From: an uncultured Bacteroidales bacterium
Lineage (GTDB): Bacteria; Bacteroidota; Bacteroidia; Bacteroidales; F082
Length of the DNA: 64,000 bases
Assembly: GCA_905234765.1 (NCBI GenBank)
Contig: CAJOIF010000011.1
Location: 1 to 64,000, forward strand
Direction of reading: 5' to 3'
A program made the position numbers and the translations under genes. Each line of letters begins with the position of its first letter. Position 1 is the stretch's first letter. Shown here piece by piece: positions 25,625 to 34,462 of the stretch. The notes below the pieces were generated by a model that worked only from the letters and a program-made list of their open reading frames with translations, had not been told where the DNA came from and ran no database searches.

Positions 25625-27906
25625 AAAAGACCTTATTTGTTTTGGCCTTTTTGCTTGGTTGCATGGGCCTCAACGCACAAAATTACCATATCAACCTATA
25701 CCAATCAGGTACAGTGATGTTTGACAACGATGTGAACACCATCGAAGACATCCGTTTCCAAGGCAGTCAACCCGCCAACATGGTAATCAATGGGGAAAGC
25801 ATTTTCACCTTCCCCATCACTGCTTTCGACAGCATCGTTTTCGTGATGAAAGAAGAGCCGCCGCAACCCCCAACAGGCGACACGGTTTTCATTGTCTATA
25901 ACGGCAACTCGGTCAGCGTATCCAACCCATTCTCCAACAATGGTGTTGAAATCAGCACAAGCGGTGCCGACATCACCGTCAATTCCATCATGGCCAATGT
26001 ACCTTATGTTGTTTCAGGTTCTTCAACCAATGGCTCGCTGACGATGTACAGCACATCAACTTTTTATCTAGCGCTCAGTTCATTGAACCTGACCAGCAAC
26101 AGCACGGCAGCCATCAATTTGGCTTCCAACGTTGAGGTGGCCCTAGCATTGAGAGGCACCTCTTCCCTCGTTGACAACGCCAATAGCGCCATCAACGGAG
26201 CCTTGTATGCGGCAGGAAGCCTCACCATCGGCGGCAATGGCTTGATGAACGTGACTGGCAATGGCAAGCATGGTATTATGGTAGAAGGCGCCATGACGAT
26301 GAACTCGGGCACCATCCACATCATCGACACCGATAGTGACGGCATCCACGGCAGCAGCAACCTGACTTGGAACGGCGGCACACTCGACATCGTTTCAGCT
26401 GGTTCCGATGGCTTGGACTTTTCAGGCAATGTGACCATCCAAAACGGCGACCTCAGCATCAACACAACGGCAGAAGGCCAAAGAGGCATCAAAGTGTCAG
26501 GCATCTTCACCATGAACAACGGCTCACTCGACATCAACACGAGCGGCATCGACAGCAAAGGCATCAAAGCTGACAGTCTGGTATATATCAACGGCGGCAG
26601 TCTCCATATCGAAAACTCTGGCGACACCTCAAAAGGCATCGCAGCCGATGGCGACATCAACATCAGCGGCGGAATCATTGTCATCAACTCGAGCGGTGAC
26701 ACTGTCGTGACGAATAACGATCCAGCATACTGCACCGCCATCAAGGGCGACGCCAACGTCATCATCAGTGGAGGCAACATCACCATCACACTCCCGACCT
26801 CCAACCACGGCGGCAAGGGCATCTCGTGTGCCGGCAACATGACCATAAATGGCAACAATACCATCAATATCGAAACCCACGGCGACGGTGCCACCTATCC
26901 TACCTCTTCGCCCACCGACACCTATTCTAGTTCTTGCCTCCGCGCAGAAGGCAATATGGAAATTCTGAGCGGCAACATTACCCTCAGCAGCACCGGCAAA
27001 GGCGGCAAGGGCATCAAAGTGGGTACTAAGACGGGTAACACCTATACCGGCACCTACACACAAGGCAACAGCGACGGCACTGGTCCCACCCTTACCATCA
27101 CCACAACGGGTGCGCAAGTAGGTGGCGGCGGCGGTGGCGGCTGGCCACCCGGTCCTGGCGGTGGTGGCAATTCGGTAAAAGCCTCTGCAAAAGCCATCAA
27201 AGTGGGTGGCGTGGCGACCATTTACGGAGGCACCACCACCATTAATACCTCGGCGAACGGTGCAGAAGGCCTAGAGTCAAAGACAGCCATTAACATTGAA
27301 GGTGGACAGCACTATTTGCATTGCTATGATGACTGCATCAGCTCGTCAGGCAACATTACCTTCAACGGTGGTGTGACAGTATGCTTCAGCAACGGCAACG
27401 ACGCCGTCGACTCGAATGCAGGCCACGCTGGTGCCATCACCATCGGCAACGGCGTCGCCTTCGCCTACACCACCAAAGGCAGCCCAGAGGAAGGCTTCGA
27501 CTGCGACAACAACAACTACATCCGTATCACAGGTACCGGCATCGGTCTCAGCGCTGGCGGCTCGCAAGGCGGCGGCTGGGGAGGAGGTGGCGGTGGAGGC
27601 ACCATCACCAATCCGGCACAAGGTTACAAATTCTACACCACCAGCTATACTTTCCAAACTGGACGATACTACACGTTGTCGAACACCAGCGGATCGGGGG
27701 GCACCAATATGGTGACGTTCAGCTTCGAAGCCAACTGCAACAGCACCCTCGCCCTTATCACGGCGACAGGCATGGTAAGCGGAAGCACCTATTATGTGAA
27801 TTACGGCACACAGGCACCCACCAACCCGACAACAGCTTTCCATGGGCTCTACCTCGGGGGAACCTCGTCGGCATCAACGCAAGCATTTAGCTTTACCGCA
27901 CAGTAA
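25621..27906 (+). CDS. Secreted Cthe_2159-type (carbohydrate-binding) beta-helix protein
   Basis: A 761-residue protein. Signal peptide MKKTLFVLAFLLGCMGLNAQ, then a short domain (GTVMFDNDVNTIEDIRFQG), then a long run of short repeats typical of a parallel beta-helix, for example GSLTIGGNGLMNVTGNGKHG, MTMNSGTIHIIDTDSDGIHG, and SLHIENSGDTSKGIAADGD. This matches the Cthe_2159 carbohydrate-binding family, whose founder binds cellulose and pectin-type polymers. Two Gly-rich stretches (around residues 501-517 and 646-660) interrupt the helix. No T9SS tail is evident; the C-terminus ends AFSFTAQ. Family members often occur with CotH-like kinases, and two of these lie 3-7 kb downstream here. Confidence 0.78.
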   Translation: MKKTLFVLAFLLGCMGLNAQNYHINLYQSGTVMFDNDVNTIEDIRFQGSQPANMVINGESIFTFPITAFDSIVFVMKEEPPQPPTGDTVFIVYNGNSVSVSNPFSNNGVEISTSGADITVNSIMANVPYVVSGSSTNGSLTMYSTSTFYLALSSLNLTSNSTAAINLASNVEVALALRGTSSLVDNANSAINGALYAAGSLTIGGNGLMNVTGNGKHGIMVEGAMTMNSGTIHIIDTDSDGIHGSSNLTWNGGTLDIVSAGSDGLDFSGNVTIQNGDLSINTTAEGQRGIKVSGIFTMNNGSLDINTSGIDSKGIKADSLVYINGGSLHIENSGDTSKGIAADGDINISGGIIVINSSGDTVVTNNDPAYCTAIKGDANVIISGGNITITLPTSNHGGKGISCAGNMTINGNNTINIETHGDGATYPTSSPTDTYSSSCLRAEGNMEILSGNITLSSTGKGGKGIKVGTKTGNTYTGTYTQGNSDGTGPTLTITTTGAQVGGGGGGGWPPGPGGGGNSVKASAKAIKVGGVATIYGGTTTINTSANGAEGLESKTAINIEGGQHYLHCYDDCISSSGNITFNGGVTVCFSNGNDAVDSNAGHAGAITIGNGVAFAYTTKGSPEEGFDCDNNNYIRITGTGIGLSAGGSQGGGWGGGGGGGTITNPAQGYKFYTTSYTFQTGRYYTLSNTSGSGGTNMVTFSFEANCNSTLALITATGMVSGSTYYVNYGTQAPTNPTTAFHGLYLGGTSSASTQAFSFTAQ

Positions 27907-27929
27907 CAAGGCAAAATAACAATTATTAA

Positions 27930-27986
27930 GTAGGGCTGCCATACCTCCCCCTTCCAAAGGGGGTAAGGGGGATTTGACAGCCCTAC
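27930..27986. repeat. 57-nt palindromic intergenic repeat
   Basis: Outer arms GTAGGGCTG (27930-27938) and CAGCCCTAC (27978-27986) are perfectly inverted. Between them is a second palindrome, CCCCCTT-CCAAAGGGGG, followed by a G-rich run. It lies 24 nt after the beta-helix gene and 11 nt before the HD gene. It could terminate the first transcript, or it may be a dispersed repeat of the common CCCCCTT/AAGGGGG type. Confidence 0.6.
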
Positions 27987-27997
27987 GTTATAAGACG

Positions 27998-28627
27998 ATG
28001 ACACAGCAGAAAATAAAGACTTATATTGAGCGAGAAATCCTACCACAATACGACCATTTTGACGCAGCTCACCAACGCAACCACGCCGAGGAAGTCATCG
28101 CCCGCAGTCTAGCCTTAGCCGTGCATTACGAGGTAAATGAAGACATGGTCTACACCATCGCCGCCTACCATGATACGGGGCTATGCGAAGGCCGCGACAC
28201 ACATCATCTCGTTTCGGGACGCATCATCCGAGAAGACCAAGAATTACGGAAATGGTTCGACGAAAGCCAAATCGAGATGATGGCTCAGGCCGTCGAAGAC
28301 CACCGTGCCTCATCGGGACATGAGCCACGCAGCATCTACGGCAAAATCGTTGCTGAAGCCGACCGCCTCATCATGCCCGAGAAGGTCATCCGCCGCACCA
28401 TTCAGTTCGGTTTAGACCATTACCCGGAGTTAGACAAGGAAGGTCAATACCAGCGTTTCAAGGCGCATCTGCTTGAAAAATACTCCGACTCAGGCTACCT
28501 CAAACTTTGGCTGCCCGAGTCGGAGAACGCACCACGATTGGAAGAGCTTCGGAAAACCATTCGTGACGAAAAACTGATGCGAGAGGCATTTGAGAAAAAC
28601 TATGACAATATCCAATTCAACAAATAA
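27998..28627 (+). CDS. HD-domain phosphohydrolase
   Basis: A 209-residue cytoplasmic protein. The metal-binding HD signature is visible as HQRNHAEEVIARS (first His), TIAAYHDTGLCEG (His-Asp pair) and HRASSGHEPRSIYGKIVAEADRL (later His and Asp; given in one run of 20 or fewer per part). HD proteins hydrolyse phosphate esters of nucleotides or related compounds; the substrate is not identifiable. ATG 27998 is chosen because the 8 upstream codons lie in the palindromic repeat. The next gene follows after 17 nt. Confidence 0.78.
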   Translation: MTQQKIKTYIEREILPQYDHFDAAHQRNHAEEVIARSLALAVHYEVNEDMVYTIAAYHDTGLCEGRDTHHLVSGRIIREDQELRKWFDESQIEMMAQAVEDHRASSGHEPRSIYGKIVAEADRLIMPEKVIRRTIQFGLDHYPELDKEGQYQRFKAHLLEKYSDSGYLKLWLPESENAPRLEELRKTIRDEKLMREAFEKNYDNIQFNK

Positions 28628-28644
28628 CATCAATTCAATACATT

Positions 28645-29511
28645 ATGAAAAGAACATGCATTTTACTTTTAATCCTTATGGCAAGCATTACCCAACTACT
28701 TGCCCAAGAATCCAACGAAACAGTGTTTAAGATGACGTTGGGCGACACCATTGTTTGGAAGCCCTTCAACAATTGTGACATGATTGGATACAAAATCAGC
28801 GGCTCAAAAATCATCAGTTACAAGCCTATCAAATATGGAGACCGCATCCAAGTCATCGCCCAGCAGACAGGCGACTGCAGCATCGTGGCAACATGTAGCG
28901 ACAACGACACAAAAGCTGTCGCCCACATTACGGTAGAAAAGCCAGCCGAAGCCCCCGTCATCGGGAAGATCGAAAAACCTGAAACGCAGCCTTTCACAGC
29001 CAACTATTCCTTCACCCCCCCGACTGACCATTTCTTCATCACCGTCACCGACCCAGGCAATCACTGCAACGAGACCTTTGTGAAAGTAGGCGACAACGAA
29101 GCCTACAACGACGGCCACGGCCTCGACCGTTTTTGGAACATCAAGACTGGCAAGAACTGGTACTACCGTCCCGACGCCCAAGGCTGGACTGACGACGTTG
29201 ATTGGGAGTTTGAGGCCTTTGGCGAAAGTTTCTCCCCAATCAACAGTTTTGCCAACGAAGTAAACAAAGACGACTTGTCCCAATACTATGTCGGCATGGA
29301 GAAAGTGCTTGACATCAATTGTTGGAAGTTTTTCGTCAATTTCGATGACGGTACGGTCATCCAATATTGGGTTGACCCCGCCAATGGCTGTACCTTAAAA
29401 CGTCAACTAAACGCTGACGAGCCCCGCGTGGTCACCGTTTACGATTTGAAATACACCAAACTTTATTTTGGCCCGAGCTTCAAGAAATCGCTGCATGATA
29501 CGACAAGATAA
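28645..29511 (+). CDS. Secreted protein of unknown function
   Basis: A 288-residue protein with a signal peptide (MKRTCILLLILMASITQLLAQ). Residues 25-95 look like a small beta-sandwich of the Ig/pilus N-terminal type (VFKMTLGDTIVWKPF, DCSIVATCSDNDTKAVAHI). The remainder has a beta-rich pattern rich in Trp and Tyr (GKNWYYRPDAQGWTDDVDWE, INCWKFFVNFDDG), possibly a second sandwich. I do not recognise the family, and no T9SS tail is seen. It is 17 nt downstream of the HD gene; the gcvT promoter lies just beyond its stop. Confidence 0.65.
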   Translation: MKRTCILLLILMASITQLLAQESNETVFKMTLGDTIVWKPFNNCDMIGYKISGSKIISYKPIKYGDRIQVIAQQTGDCSIVATCSDNDTKAVAHITVEKPAEAPVIGKIEKPETQPFTANYSFTPPTDHFFITVTDPGNHCNETFVKVGDNEAYNDGHGLDRFWNIKTGKNWYYRPDAQGWTDDVDWEFEAFGESFSPINSFANEVNKDDLSQYYVGMEKVLDINCWKFFVNFDDGTVIQYWVDPANGCTLKRQLNADEPRVVTVYDLKYTKLYFGPSFKKSLHDTTR

Positions 29512-29523
29512 AGTAATTTTCCC

Positions 29524-29531
29524 TATTTTTG
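29524..29531 (+). promoter_or_regulatory. -7 box (TATTTTTG) for gcvT
   Basis: An exact match 12 nt after the preceding stop codon and 41 nt before ATG 29573. No -33 TTTG is seen at the ideal distance. Confidence 0.55.
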
Positions 29532-29572
29532 CGGCGCAAAACACAACAACAAATATAAACAACACAAATACA

Positions 29573-30688
29573 ATGGAAAACATCGAATTGAAAAAGACCC
29601 CTTACAACCAAATCCATCACGATTTGGGAGCCAAGATGGCTGAATTTGCCGGTTACGACATGCCGATCCAATACACTGGCCTCGTCGAAGAGCACAACAA
29701 CGTCCGCAACAACGTCGGCGTGTTCGACGTAAGCCACATGGGCGAGTTCCGCGCCAAAGGCCCCTTGGCCAAGCAGTTCATGCAATATTGCACCGTCAAC
29801 GACGTGGGCGCTCTGAGCGACGGCAAGGTGCAATACACCTGCCTGCCGAATGGCAAGGGCGGCATCGTGGACGACATGCTCGTCTACCGCATCGCCGACG
29901 ACCATTACTTCATGGTGCCCAACGCCGCCAACATCGACAAGGACTGGGCTTGGATGAGCCAGATTGCAGAGAAGTTTGGCATGACCCTTGGCGAAGACTT
30001 CAAGAACGAGAGCGAAGAATGGGCACAGCTTGCCGTGCAAGGCCCCAACGCCCTGAAAGCCATGCAGAAGCTCACCAAGGCCAATGTGGTGGATATGGAA
30101 TACTACACATTCCAGATCATCAACTTCGCCGGCGTCGACAACATCATCTTCTCAACCACAGGTTACACTGGTTCAGGCGGCTGCGAGATCTACATCCCCG
30201 TTGCACATGCCAAGAAGGTGTGGGACGCTGTCTTTGAGGCTGGCAAGGAGTACGGCATCATGCCCGCAGGTCTGGGCTGCCGCGACACCCTCCGTCTTGA
30301 GAAGGGCTTCTGCCTCTATGGTCACGAAATCGACGACACCATCAGCCCCATCGAGGCTGGCTTGGGCTGGATCACCAAGTTCGTCGACGGCAACGACTTC
30401 CTCAACCGCGAAATCTTCGCCGCACAAAAGGCCAACGGCGTGAGCCAGAAGATTGTGGGCTTCGAGATGATTGACCGTGGCATTCCGCGCAACGGCTACG
30501 AAGTATGCGACGCAGAAGGCAACGTCATCGGCATGGTGCGTTCGGGCAGCCCGTCGCCCTCGACTGGCAAAAACATCGGCACCGCTTTGGTGAAGAAGGC
30601 CTTCAGCAAGAAGGACACTGAAATCTTCATCAAGATCCGCAACAAACTCATCAAGGCCATCGTCGTCAAGATGCCGTTCCTGCCGTGA
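29573..30688 (+). CDS. gcvT: Aminomethyltransferase (glycine cleavage T protein)
   Basis: A 371-residue cytoplasmic enzyme that takes the aminomethyl group from lipoylated GcvH, passes the one-carbon unit to tetrahydrofolate and releases ammonia. GcvT hallmarks are MPIQYTGLVEEHNNVRNN near the N-terminus, GVFDVSHMGEFRAKGP, and GYTGSGGCEIYIP; RDTLRLEKGFCLYGHE is the folate-binding region, and the C-terminus has SPSTGKNIGTALV. The frame is open 35 codons upstream, overlapping the previous gene, but ATG 29573 follows the promoter and gives the standard N-terminus. gcvH and gcvP are not nearby. Its stop codon overlaps the GTG start of the CotH-like gene, an unusual coupling of a housekeeping gene with a surface protein. 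Confidence 0.93.
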   Translation: MENIELKKTPYNQIHHDLGAKMAEFAGYDMPIQYTGLVEEHNNVRNNVGVFDVSHMGEFRAKGPLAKQFMQYCTVNDVGALSDGKVQYTCLPNGKGGIVDDMLVYRIADDHYFMVPNAANIDKDWAWMSQIAEKFGMTLGEDFKNESEEWAQLAVQGPNALKAMQKLTKANVVDMEYYTFQIINFAGVDNIIFSTTGYTGSGGCEIYIPVAHAKKVWDAVFEAGKEYGIMPAGLGCRDTLRLEKGFCLYGHEIDDTISPIEAGLGWITKFVDGNDFLNREIFAAQKANGVSQKIVGFEMIDRGIPRNGYEVCDAEGNVIGMVRSGSPSPSTGKNIGTALVKKAFSKKDTEIFIKIRNKLIKAIVVKMPFLP

Positions 30689-32514
30689 ACCGAATCCGTC
30701 CCCTCCTGAACGCAGTTTTGTTGCTGTGTCTTGTTTCAGCAAGAGCACAAGAGGTGGTTTTTTCGACTCCAGGCGGCTTTTATGACAAAGCCTTCAAACT
30801 GACCTTGTCGTGCGATCAGCACGACAAGGTCATTCATTATACGACCAACGGGAACACACCCACCGCCGATGACCCAGTTTATTATGAGCCGTTGCTTATT
30901 GACAAGGACCTCTTCTCTCGTTCCAACATCTACACCATACAAAACTGTCCTGACGAGCTTTGGTTTCAGTTTCAACCTGAATCCGTTCAAAAGTGCATTG
31001 TCATCCGGGCGGCAGCTTTTAACGAATCTGGAGACAGAATCAGTGAAACAGAAACAAACACCTATCTTATCAAGTCGTTAGGTTGTAACACGCATGGACT
31101 GCCCGTGGTCTCAATTTGCGCCGACTCATTGGATTTGTTTGATTACGAACGTGGTATCTTTGTCCCAGGGGCCGCATTTGACCCGTCAAATCCTGGCAGA
31201 ACAGGGAATTACTATTTTTCTGGAAGAGAATGGGAAAGGAAAATAAATTTCGAGTTTATTGAATTGAACAACACAGGTGTCAACCAACAAGCAGGATTAA
31301 GGACCCATGGTGGAAACGGGCGAAAACTTCCGCAAAAAAGCATGAAAATCTATGCTCGAGATGAATATGGGAAAAAACGGTTCAAGCACAGATTTTTTGA
31401 ATCCATCGCTGACAGTAGCTTCAAGCACTTGGTATTCAAGCCTTTCACTGCATCATGGTTTATTGCGGGAGCAAACGACCATGTAAGCAACCAAATTGCC
31501 GCCCAATTGAATCTGGAAACTTTGGCCTCCCGACCTGTTGCACTCTATCTCAATGGAGAGTATTGGGGCATTTACTACATTCACGAAAAGCCAGACGAGC
31601 GTTATTTGGAGGATCATTGCCATGCTAACATTGCGGCAATCAACCTCATTGAAAATTGGTACGGGAAATGCGAAGCGGGAAACAACGATAGTTTCTTAGA
31701 ACTTTTCGATTACATCGCCAATAGCGACCTGGCTGATCCAGAGGCATATACTTACGTAACATGCCACATTGACATCGATAATTTCATTGATTACCAAATA
31801 TTTGAAATCTTCACCGCCAATCTCGACTGGCCTGCCAATAATATGAGCTGCTGGCAAGAAAGTGACGGGCCATGGCGTTGGATTTTCTTCGACGGCGACA
31901 TTTGCCTGATACAAAAGACATTTGATGCCTTCGACAACGCCACCTATGACGGGCCCAACGGATATCCTGCCAGTCGAGCCTCTACTCTATTCCTCAGGAA
32001 ACTACTTGAAAATGAATCGTTCAAAGTAAAGTTCCTAAACCGTTTCGACCAACTTCTACACTCAGCATTTGCTTACGAAACAACAAAAGTATTCAACGAT
32101 CAGGCTCTTGAGACGCTGAAAGGAGAGATTCCCAATCAAGTGGCGCGTTTCAATATCCCGAATAGTTTGTCGGACTGGGAAAACCATATGGCAGGCATTG
32201 ATGCATTTTTGGCGGAAAGGAAAAACTTTGTTCTTGAACAGATACAAAACCACTATCTTTCTAGCGACTTCAACCTTACCATTGACGCCTTGTACCCTTC
32301 ACCCGCACAAAACGAGATACACATTCGGACAAATTTTGACAAAACAGCTCAGACTGCCCTTCAAGTTTTTGACCTTACCGGAAGACTTCGTTATTGCAAG
32401 AATTTGGTTTTTGGATCGGAGGAATCAGAGTTTACCTTGCCCATCCATTTACCGTCGGGCGTGTATGTCCTAAGAATTGGTGAGGAAACCAAGAAATTTA
32501 TTGTTATTAACTGA
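30685..32514 (+). CDS. CotH-kinase-like surface protein with T9SS sorting domain, copy 1
   Basis: A 609-residue protein starting at GTG 30685, overlapping the gcvT stop by 4 nt; no nearer ATG keeps the signal peptide (NRIRPLLNAVLLLCLVSARAQ). A chitobiase-like Ig segment follows (STPGGFYDKAFKL ... HYTTNGNTPTADDPVY), then a CotH domain: KSMKIYARDEYGKKRFKH, ALYLNGEYWGIYYIHEKPDE, and DWPANNMSCWQESDGPWRWI ending in FFDGD. The T9SS tail begins about residue 533 (LYPSPAQNEIHIR). CotH proteins are atypical kinases of spore coats and pathogen effectors; here a secreted kinase or binding role is inferred. A paralogue follows 40 nt downstream. Confidence 0.82.
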   Translation: MNRIRPLLNAVLLLCLVSARAQEVVFSTPGGFYDKAFKLTLSCDQHDKVIHYTTNGNTPTADDPVYYEPLLIDKDLFSRSNIYTIQNCPDELWFQFQPESVQKCIVIRAAAFNESGDRISETETNTYLIKSLGCNTHGLPVVSICADSLDLFDYERGIFVPGAAFDPSNPGRTGNYYFSGREWERKINFEFIELNNTGVNQQAGLRTHGGNGRKLPQKSMKIYARDEYGKKRFKHRFFESIADSSFKHLVFKPFTASWFIAGANDHVSNQIAAQLNLETLASRPVALYLNGEYWGIYYIHEKPDERYLEDHCHANIAAINLIENWYGKCEAGNNDSFLELFDYIANSDLADPEAYTYVTCHIDIDNFIDYQIFEIFTANLDWPANNMSCWQESDGPWRWIFFDGDICLIQKTFDAFDNATYDGPNGYPASRASTLFLRKLLENESFKVKFLNRFDQLLHSAFAYETTKVFNDQALETLKGEIPNQVARFNIPNSLSDWENHMAGIDAFLAERKNFVLEQIQNHYLSSDFNLTIDALYPSPAQNEIHIRTNFDKTAQTALQVFDLTGRLRYCKNLVFGSEESEFTLPIHLPSGVYVLRIGEETKKFIVIN

Positions 32515-32554
32515 TTGAATTCAAGACTGGATAACAAGCATATAGGAGAACGTC

Positions 32555-34396
32555 ATGAGAAACTCGAACAAAATCCGCAATAGCTTAATAGCAGCCTTTC
32601 TAGGACTGACATTCACCCTATGTGCTCAAGAAGTATCTTTCTCAACTCCAGGCGGCTTTTATGACAAAGCCTTCAAACTGGCCTTGGCGTGCGACCAGCA
32701 CGACAAAGTCATTCATTATACGACCAACGGGAATGCTCCAACGGCCGATGATCCTGTTTATACTGCACCTTTGTCCATGAGTCCACTTTTGTATTCCCGC
32801 TCCAATATTTATAAGATCCGGAATTGTCCGCTCGATGCTTGGTATGTTCCCAACAATGTACAAAGATGCATCGTCATCCGCGCAGCCGCTTTTGATGCCG
32901 AAGGTCAACGCATCGGTACCGTGGCGACCAACAGCTATTTCATCAGCACCTTGGGCTGCGACACGCACGACTTGCCCGTCATGTCACTTTGCGTCGACTC
33001 TCTGGACTTGTTCGACTACAATACTGGCATTTTTGTTCCCGGCGTCCATTATGACCCGTCCGATCCAGACTTTTCCGGCAACTATTTCCAAACTGGCTCA
33101 GAATGGGAAAAACCTTGCAATGTAGAATTCTACGAAAGTGACAACCGAGGCATTAACCAGCAAGCCGGAGTGAGAACACAAGGCCTCAGCACACGACGCT
33201 ATTCCCAAAAGGGCCTTAAAATCTATGCCCGGGAAGAGTATGGAAAGAAGAGATTCAAATACAAATTCTTTAGCGATACCGATATCAATAGTTTCAAACA
33301 TCTGAAAGTCAAACCTTTCCAAGGTGGATGGCATGGTATCGGTTGTCAAGATTACATTAGCGGATGCATCGCAAGAAGGCTCAATCTAGACTGTCTTGCA
33401 TCACGTCCTATGGTACTATATCTCAACGGAGAGTATTGGGGCATATACTACCTCCAAGAAAAACCAGACGAACGCTACCTTGAAGATCACTATGACATCG
33501 ACCTTGACGACATCAACATCATTGAATCATGGAACGGAACGCATTGCGAATACGGTTCAGGACAGTCCATGACAGACTTGCACAGATGGATAGCCTCCCA
33601 CGACCTCGAAGACGACGAGAACTATCAATATGTGACAGAACAAATTGACATCCATAATTTCATCGACTATGAGATTTTTGAAATCTTCAGTGCCAATCAA
33701 GACTGGCCGGCAAACAATATGCGTTGCTGGCAAACTGAGGGAGGGCTGTGGCGATGGATTTTTTATGACGGCGACGCTTGCGTCTACAGGAAAATGCCGG
33801 ATTTTAACCCTTTCGGCAATGCCACATACGACGGAGATCGATTATATCCGTCCAGCAAAACCGCAACCCTATTGTTCAGGGAACTGATGCAAAATGAGAG
33901 TTTCAAGCATGAATTCCTCAACCGCTTCGACCAACTACTCAAATCCGAATTCACCTACACAAACACAAAGCCTATCTTTGACAAGGCCTATTCCGACATT
34001 GTTGAAGAAATCGAGCCCCAAATTGCCCGTTTCAACAATCCCGAAAGTTATAAGAAGTGGCAAAAAAGAATAAATAGGGTGGACGATTTCCTGTCAGGTA
34101 GAACAACTGAAATGTACGACAAACTGCGCGAGCTTTATTCAGCCAACGCTTCTGACATCTCTCTTGAAGCCGTGTACCAAGCACCTTCAAGGAATGAAAT
34201 CGTCGCTATCATCCAAAACAAAAAAGCATCCTTGGCCGACATCATGCTCTTCGACCTTTCAGGACGACAACTCGTCCATTCGACCCTAGCCATCGCAGTC
34301 GGAGAAGAGCGAATCACCCTGCCTGCAAATTATTCATCTGGGATTTATATTGTCTACATAGGCGGTCAAGCGAAGAAAATCATGATTGTCAACTAA
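32555..34396 (+). CDS. CotH-kinase-like surface protein with T9SS sorting domain, copy 2
   Basis: A 613-residue paralogue of the preceding protein with the same order: signal peptide to LCAQ, a chitobiase-like Ig segment, a CotH domain (KGLKIYAREEYGKKRFKYKF, YLNGEYWGIYYLQEKPDERY, DWPANNMRCWQTEGGLWRWI then FYDGD) and a C-terminal sorting-type domain (LSGRQLVHSTLAI to the end, IYIVYIGGQAKKIMIVN). The conserved Asn and Asp positions of the kinase-like core are kept. The Ig segment is nearly identical to copy 1 at DNA level, whereas the rest has drifted further. A short hairpin (34419-34438, TTCCGC with GCGGAA) follows without a T-run. Confidence 0.82.
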   Translation: MRNSNKIRNSLIAAFLGLTFTLCAQEVSFSTPGGFYDKAFKLALACDQHDKVIHYTTNGNAPTADDPVYTAPLSMSPLLYSRSNIYKIRNCPLDAWYVPNNVQRCIVIRAAAFDAEGQRIGTVATNSYFISTLGCDTHDLPVMSLCVDSLDLFDYNTGIFVPGVHYDPSDPDFSGNYFQTGSEWEKPCNVEFYESDNRGINQQAGVRTQGLSTRRYSQKGLKIYAREEYGKKRFKYKFFSDTDINSFKHLKVKPFQGGWHGIGCQDYISGCIARRLNLDCLASRPMVLYLNGEYWGIYYLQEKPDERYLEDHYDIDLDDINIIESWNGTHCEYGSGQSMTDLHRWIASHDLEDDENYQYVTEQIDIHNFIDYEIFEIFSANQDWPANNMRCWQTEGGLWRWIFYDGDACVYRKMPDFNPFGNATYDGDRLYPSSKTATLLFRELMQNESFKHEFLNRFDQLLKSEFTYTNTKPIFDKAYSDIVEEIEPQIARFNNPESYKKWQKRINRVDDFLSGRTTEMYDKLRELYSANASDISLEAVYQAPSRNEIVAIIQNKKASLADIMLFDLSGRQLVHSTLAIAVGEERITLPANYSSGIYIVYIGGQAKKIMIVN

Positions 34397-34462
34397 GGCA
34401 CAAAAATACTGACATAATTTCCGCATCTGACAGCGGAACAATTCTTGATGAACGCGTAAGAC

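Noticed and set aside
26064..26894. Long antisense frame opposite the beta-helix gene
   Set aside because: It mirrors the repetitive Asn/Gly/Ile codons of the beta-helix and gives a Met/Pro/Leu-rich product without known features.
34419..34438. TTCCGC/GCGGAA hairpin as terminator of the second CotH gene
   Set aside because: The stem is only 6 bp and lacks a T-run, so it is not listed as a terminator.
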